Positions 62,903-64,000 of a stretch of 64,000 bases of DNA are shown piece after piece. The notes below the pieces were generated by a model. The model did no database searches, had not been told where the DNA came from, and saw only the letters and a program-made list of their open reading frames with translations. The stretch spans positions 1,508,001 through 1,572,000 of the forward strand of contig NZ_CP010945.1 of NCBI RefSeq assembly GCF_000293885.2. Direction: 5' to 3'. The position numbers and the translations under genes were made by a program. Positions within the stretch are counted from its first letter, which is position 1, and each line of letters opens with the position of its first letter. Origin of the DNA: Pseudomonas fluorescens NCIMB 11764 (GTDB lineage Bacteria > Pseudomonadota > Gammaproteobacteria > Pseudomonadales > Pseudomonadaceae).

Positions 62903-64000
62903 ATGTCCCAGGCTGAAAAAATCGTTATCGCCGATGCCCCTCTGCGTTGGCAGGATGTAGTCGCCGTCGCCCGCCACGGCGCTCAGCTCGAGCTGTCGAC
63001 CCAAGCCTGGGCGCGGATCGAGAACGCTCAGGCGATCGTCCAGCGCATCGTCGCCAGCGGCGAACGCGCTTACGGCGTCAACACGGGCTTGGGCGCGTTG
63101 TGCAACGTCTCTCTGAAAGACGAACAACTCAGCCAGCTGTCGCGCAACACCTTGCTCAGTCACGCTTGTGGCGTCGGCGCACCACTGGCCGACGACCAGA
63201 CCCGGGCGATCATGTGCGCCGCGATCCGCAACTACAGTCACGGCAAGTCCGGCATTCATCGCCGGGTGGTCGAAGCGCTGCTGGCACTGCTCAATCGCGG
63301 CATCACCCCGCAAGTGCCGTCCCAGGGCTCGGTGGGTTACCTGACCCACATGGCGCACATCGGCATTGCACTGCTGGGCGTCGGCAATGTCAGCTATCGC
63401 GGGCAGATCGTTTCTGCGCAACAGGCCTTGGCCGAAGAAGGTCTGCAACCGGTTCAACTCGGCGCCAAAGACGGCTTGTGCCTGGTCAACGGCACGCCGT
63501 GCATGAGCGGCCTCAGCGCCCTTGCGATTGCCGATGCCACGCGCCTGCTGCAATGGGCCGACGTGATCGGCGCCATGAGCTTCGAAGCCCTGCGCGGCCA
63601 GATCGCAGCGTTCGATGCCGAAATCATCGCCCTCAAGCCGCATCCGGGCATGCAGCAGGTCGGCATCAATCTGCGGGCGCTGCTTGATGGCAGTGAAGTG
63701 ATTGCGTCGAGCAAAGGTATCCGCACCCAGGATGCGCTGAGCATCCGTTCGATCCCGCAGGTCCACGGTGCTGCACGGGATCAACTGGCGCACGCGATCC
63801 AACAGATCGAAACCGAACTCAATGGCTGCACCGACAACCCATTGCTGCTGGGCACGCCGGACAATTTCCGCATCATGTCCCAGGCCAACCCGCACGGCCA
63901 GTCCGTGGCCATGGCCGCTGATCTGCTGGCCATCGCCATGGCGGAAATAGGTTCCATCGCCGAGCGACGTCTCGACCGCTTGATCAACCCGCACGTCAGC
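62903..64000 (+). CDS. hutH: HAL/PAL-family ammonia-lyase homologue lacking MIO motif (partial)
   Basis: The visible 366 residues are the N-terminal two thirds of a histidine ammonia-lyase-like protein. YGVNTGLGAL (catalytic Tyr region), GLCLVNGTPCMSG, QDALSIRSIPQVHGA and CTDNPLLLGT align with the family. But the segment that should read GSVGASGDLAPLAHMA is GSVGYLTHMA: the Ala-Ser-Gly that cyclises to the catalytic MIO group is missing, with about six residues deleted. The frame is intact, so it was not just broken. It is probably the hutH1-type copy next to a true hutH outside the window, or a protein with another role. Confidence 0.85.
   Translation, partial: MSQAEKIVIADAPLRWQDVVAVARHGAQLELSTQAWARIENAQAIVQRIVASGERAYGVNTGLGALCNVSLKDEQLSQLSRNTLLSHACGVGAPLADDQTRAIMCAAIRNYSHGKSGIHRRVVEALLALLNRGITPQVPSQGSVGYLTHMAHIGIALLGVGNVSYRGQIVSAQQALAEEGLQPVQLGAKDGLCLVNGTPCMSGLSALAIADATRLLQWADVIGAMSFEALRGQIAAFDAEIIALKPHPGMQQVGINLRALLDGSEVIASSKGIRTQDALSIRSIPQVHGAARDQLAHAIQQIETELNGCTDNPLLLGTPDNFRIMSQANPHGQSVAMAADLLAIAMAEIGSIAERRLDRLINPHVS

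Overview
The window is a piece of a Pseudomonas chromosome, most likely the P. fluorescens group. Two things point there. The gene order asmA-mutY-yggX-tRNA-Phe, hisB-hisH-hisA-hisF, envC-gpmI-grxC-secB-trmL-(nrsZ)-ntrC-ntrB-glnA-thiI-typA and hutF/hutC-D-U-transporters-hutH is the pseudomonad order. The spaces between operons also carry several families of the REP/REPIN palindromes typical of fluorescent pseudomonads. No organism name is read directly from the sequence.

Bases 1 to about 10,940 are an integrated element next to the 3' end of a tRNA-Phe gene; its far end lies outside the window. All its genes run leftward in tightly overlapping (often ATGA) order: a P4-type tyrosine integrase, an unrecognised coiled-coil gene behind a LexA-like box, an AlpA-type regulator behind a palindromic operator, a Rha-type antirepressor, an Ash/Icd-like ORF, small unknown genes, a TOPRIM primase, a DUF927 helicase-like ATPase, a cluster of 11 GTTGCC iterons that looks like a replication origin, and finally an isolated lambda gpI-type tail-assembly gene with a lipoprotein. 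No head, portal or terminase genes are visible, so the visible part looks more like a phage satellite or integrative plasmid-like element than a complete prophage.

From 10,948 to about 17,000 the core genome resumes: tRNA-Phe, yggX-mutY-asmA, a PanZ-like acetyltransferase and an OFA-family transporter. Between 17,161 and 18,327 an IS110-family element has split a REPIN between CT dinucleotides; its 200-base leader is a candidate bridge RNA. The histidine biosynthesis run follows (18,491-21,540), then an ABC-type periplasmic protein and an envelope block (YibQ-like deacetylase, CtpA protease, EnvC). Next come gpmI, a rhodanese, grxC, secB and trmL.

The nitrogen-control region spans 30,053-36,020: an NrsZ-like tandem-repeat small RNA, ntrC, ntrB, two DUF4124 genes and glnA. 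Each of nrsZ, ntrB and glnA has a GG-N10-GC sigma-54 promoter, and an NtrC-type site (GCAC-N7-GTGC) lies upstream of ntrBC. thiI, typA, glgP, a large DUF2339/DUF3999 membrane pair, fbp and a Pct-like chemoreceptor follow.

The right end (53,441-64,000) is the histidine-utilisation cluster. hutF faces hutC-hutD across one HutC operator. hutU, a permease, hutX-hutW-hutV and the start of a hutH follow from a sigma-54 promoter whose start site lies inside a second HutC operator. The hutH reading frame lacks the Ala-Ser-Gly triad that forms the catalytic MIO group, the most unexpected protein-level observation here. The window ends inside this gene.
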